DNA of 64,000 bases from Rhizobium sp. WYJ-E13 (GTDB lineage: Bacteria > Pseudomonadota > Alphaproteobacteria > Rhizobiales > Rhizobiaceae), in assembly GCF_018987265.1 (NCBI RefSeq), contig NZ_CP076854.1, positions 1,240,001 through 1,304,000 of the forward strand. Reading direction: 5' to 3'. Both the position numbers and the translations under genes were made by a program. Below are positions 63,141-64,000 of the stretch, in pieces. How positions within the stretch are numbered: position 1 is the first letter of the stretch; each line of letters begins with the position of its first letter. The notes beneath the pieces were generated by a model. That model saw nothing but the letters and a program-made list of their open reading frames with translations, ran no database searches and was not told the origin of the DNA.

Positions 63141-63151
63141 TGGTCTGACAT
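63141..63151. promoter_or_regulatory. Possible FadR/GntR-type operator
   Basis: TGGTCTGACAT centres on GTC-T-GAC, close to the TGGT-N-ACCA pattern of FadR-type regulators, 42 bp before the regulator start codon. Only one half-match is exact. Confidence 0.35.
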
Positions 63152-63473
63152 CCTAGCATTTCCGAAAGCTGAAGCAGCGTCAAGGCAGTATTTTGGGGTG
63201 CGGATCCTTGATGGCAAATGCGGACCTACTTTTACGTTCAGAGAGTCCCGCTCTCGCTGAAGAGGCTCAAAGCACTGTTTCCACTGGATTATTGGGATTG
63301 TCCCGTTGACCCTTCAGCTCGCCTAGCCCTGATGCTCCCTCGCCTCAAACGTTCGGCGCCGCCGAACAATAGAATTGGTTTCAGCCCACTAATTCGAACG
63401 GCTCGCCAGTAGTAAATCATTGTCATCGACCCCGACATCGAGGCCGTCTCAACAACGCAAAAGGAAATCAAAC
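63152..63473. other. Intergenic region between divergent operons
   Basis: About 320 bp with no supported gene; a 64-codon frame at 63218-63412 has no ribosome site. It should contain the promoter of the SDR gene at 63474. Confidence 0.4.
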
Positions 63474-64000
63474 ATGTCCAGACTTGCTAACAAGATCGCC
63501 CTCATCACCGGGGGCACCAGCGGCATCGGCCTTGAAACGGCTCGTCAGTTTGTCGCCGAGGGCGCGCGCGTCGCCGTGACGGGCAGCAGCGCTGCCAGTG
63601 TCGAAAAGGCGCGCAAGGAGCTTGGCGAAGACGTCATCGTCATTCAGTCCGACGCTGGCAACGTCGCCGGTCAGAAGGAGGTCGTCGACCAGGTCACGAA
63701 AGCCTTCGGCCAACTCGACATCCTGTTCGTCAACGCGGGCGTCGCTCAGTTCGGTCCCGTCGAGAGCTGGTCGGAAGCGGACTTCGACAAATCGTTCGCG
63801 ACAAACGTCAAGGGCCCCTATTTCCTCATCCAGGCTCTCCTGCCGATCTTCTCGAAGGGCGCCTCGATCGTGTTAAACACGTCGATCAACGCGCATATCG
63901 GCATGCCGAACTCGAGCGTCTATTCGCTGACGAAGGGCGCCCTCCTGACGCTGGCAAAGACGCTCTCGGGCGAGCTGGTCGGTCGCGGCATCCGCGTCAA
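63474..64000 (+). CDS. Short-chain dehydrogenase/reductase, N-terminal part
   Basis: The gene runs off the end of the window. The visible 175 residues are a classical SDR: ALITGGTSGIGLETARQF binds the cofactor, VNAG follows, LNTSINAHIG gives Ser and SSVYSLTKGALL gives Tyr and Lys of the active site. AAAAGGAAATCAAAC precedes the ATG. The substrate is unknown. Confidence 0.93.
   Translation, partial: MSRLANKIALITGGTSGIGLETARQFVAEGARVAVTGSSAASVEKARKELGEDVIVIQSDAGNVAGQKEVVDQVTKAFGQLDILFVNAGVAQFGPVESWSEADFDKSFATNVKGPYFLIQALLPIFSKGASIVLNTSINAHIGMPNSSVYSLTKGALLTLAKTLSGELVGRGIRV

Noticed and set aside
63218..63412. Frame of 64 codons between the FadR-type and SDR genes
   Set aside because: No ribosome site and no domain; it probably covers promoter DNA.

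Overview
The window reads as DNA from an alphaproteobacterium of the order Rhizobiales, most likely Rhizobium or a close relative. The reasons are the rhizobial porin, the kdpFABCDE operon followed by a PtsN-type gene, the sbp-cysTWA order, multi-PAS FixL/FixJ-like kinases and the GC-rich codon use. No rRNA, tRNA or CRISPR array was seen. Family names are from sequence motifs and memory; no database was searched.

Bases 1 to about 21000 form an accessory catabolic and signalling region. It opens with the end of a FixJ-type response regulator and a nitronate monooxygenase. A plus-strand operon follows (SDR, RidA-like protein, exported crotonase, SRPBCC-like protein, isochorismatase-type hydrolase), then an aldehyde dehydrogenase. 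A minus-strand group (FMN reductase, D-cysteine desulfhydrase-like enzyme, tautomerase, SDR) and a VOC protein come next. Two consecutive cassettes then each encode a multi-PAS histidine kinase and a receiver-only regulator, followed by a Tat-exported epoxide hydrolase and an exported lactonase-like MBL protein. Three promoters in this region (upstream of 1977, 10529 and 17859) share a 31-32 bp element built on AAGGTATCG-N-CGATACCTT plus a -10-like CAAT(A/G)G. A weaker copy precedes the first kinase. This looks like one regulon.

Bases 21144-24045 hold a compact unit: a soluble FtsH-like AAA+/zinc-protease, two small proteins starting with TTG, and a divergent XRE-type regulator over repeated DNA elements.

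Bases 24441-49051 look like conserved chromosome: LysR regulator, cupin, glutaryl-CoA dehydrogenase, DUF4126-like and DedA membrane proteins, a flavoprotein disulfide reductase, a polyol dehydrogenase, CopC-like protein, the kdp operon with two extra small membrane ORFs and an EIIA-Ntr gene, a porin, the sulfate transporter, a SleB-type hydrolase, peptidase T and a metallophosphoesterase.

Bases 49125-56868 are an insertion. The insertion is bounded by direct repeats of about 125 bp, 52 bp of which are identical; the right copy carries a diverged 5' fragment of the metallophosphoesterase gene. The insert holds a large winged-helix/ATPase/TPR regulator, a third multi-PAS kinase, an intact IS630-family element at that kinase's stop codon, a DUF1330 protein and decayed DNA.

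Bases 56992-63099 return to chromosome with a minus-strand operon: FadR-type regulator, trans-sulfuration-type PLP enzyme and a four-gene sugar ABC transporter. The window ends inside an SDR gene.
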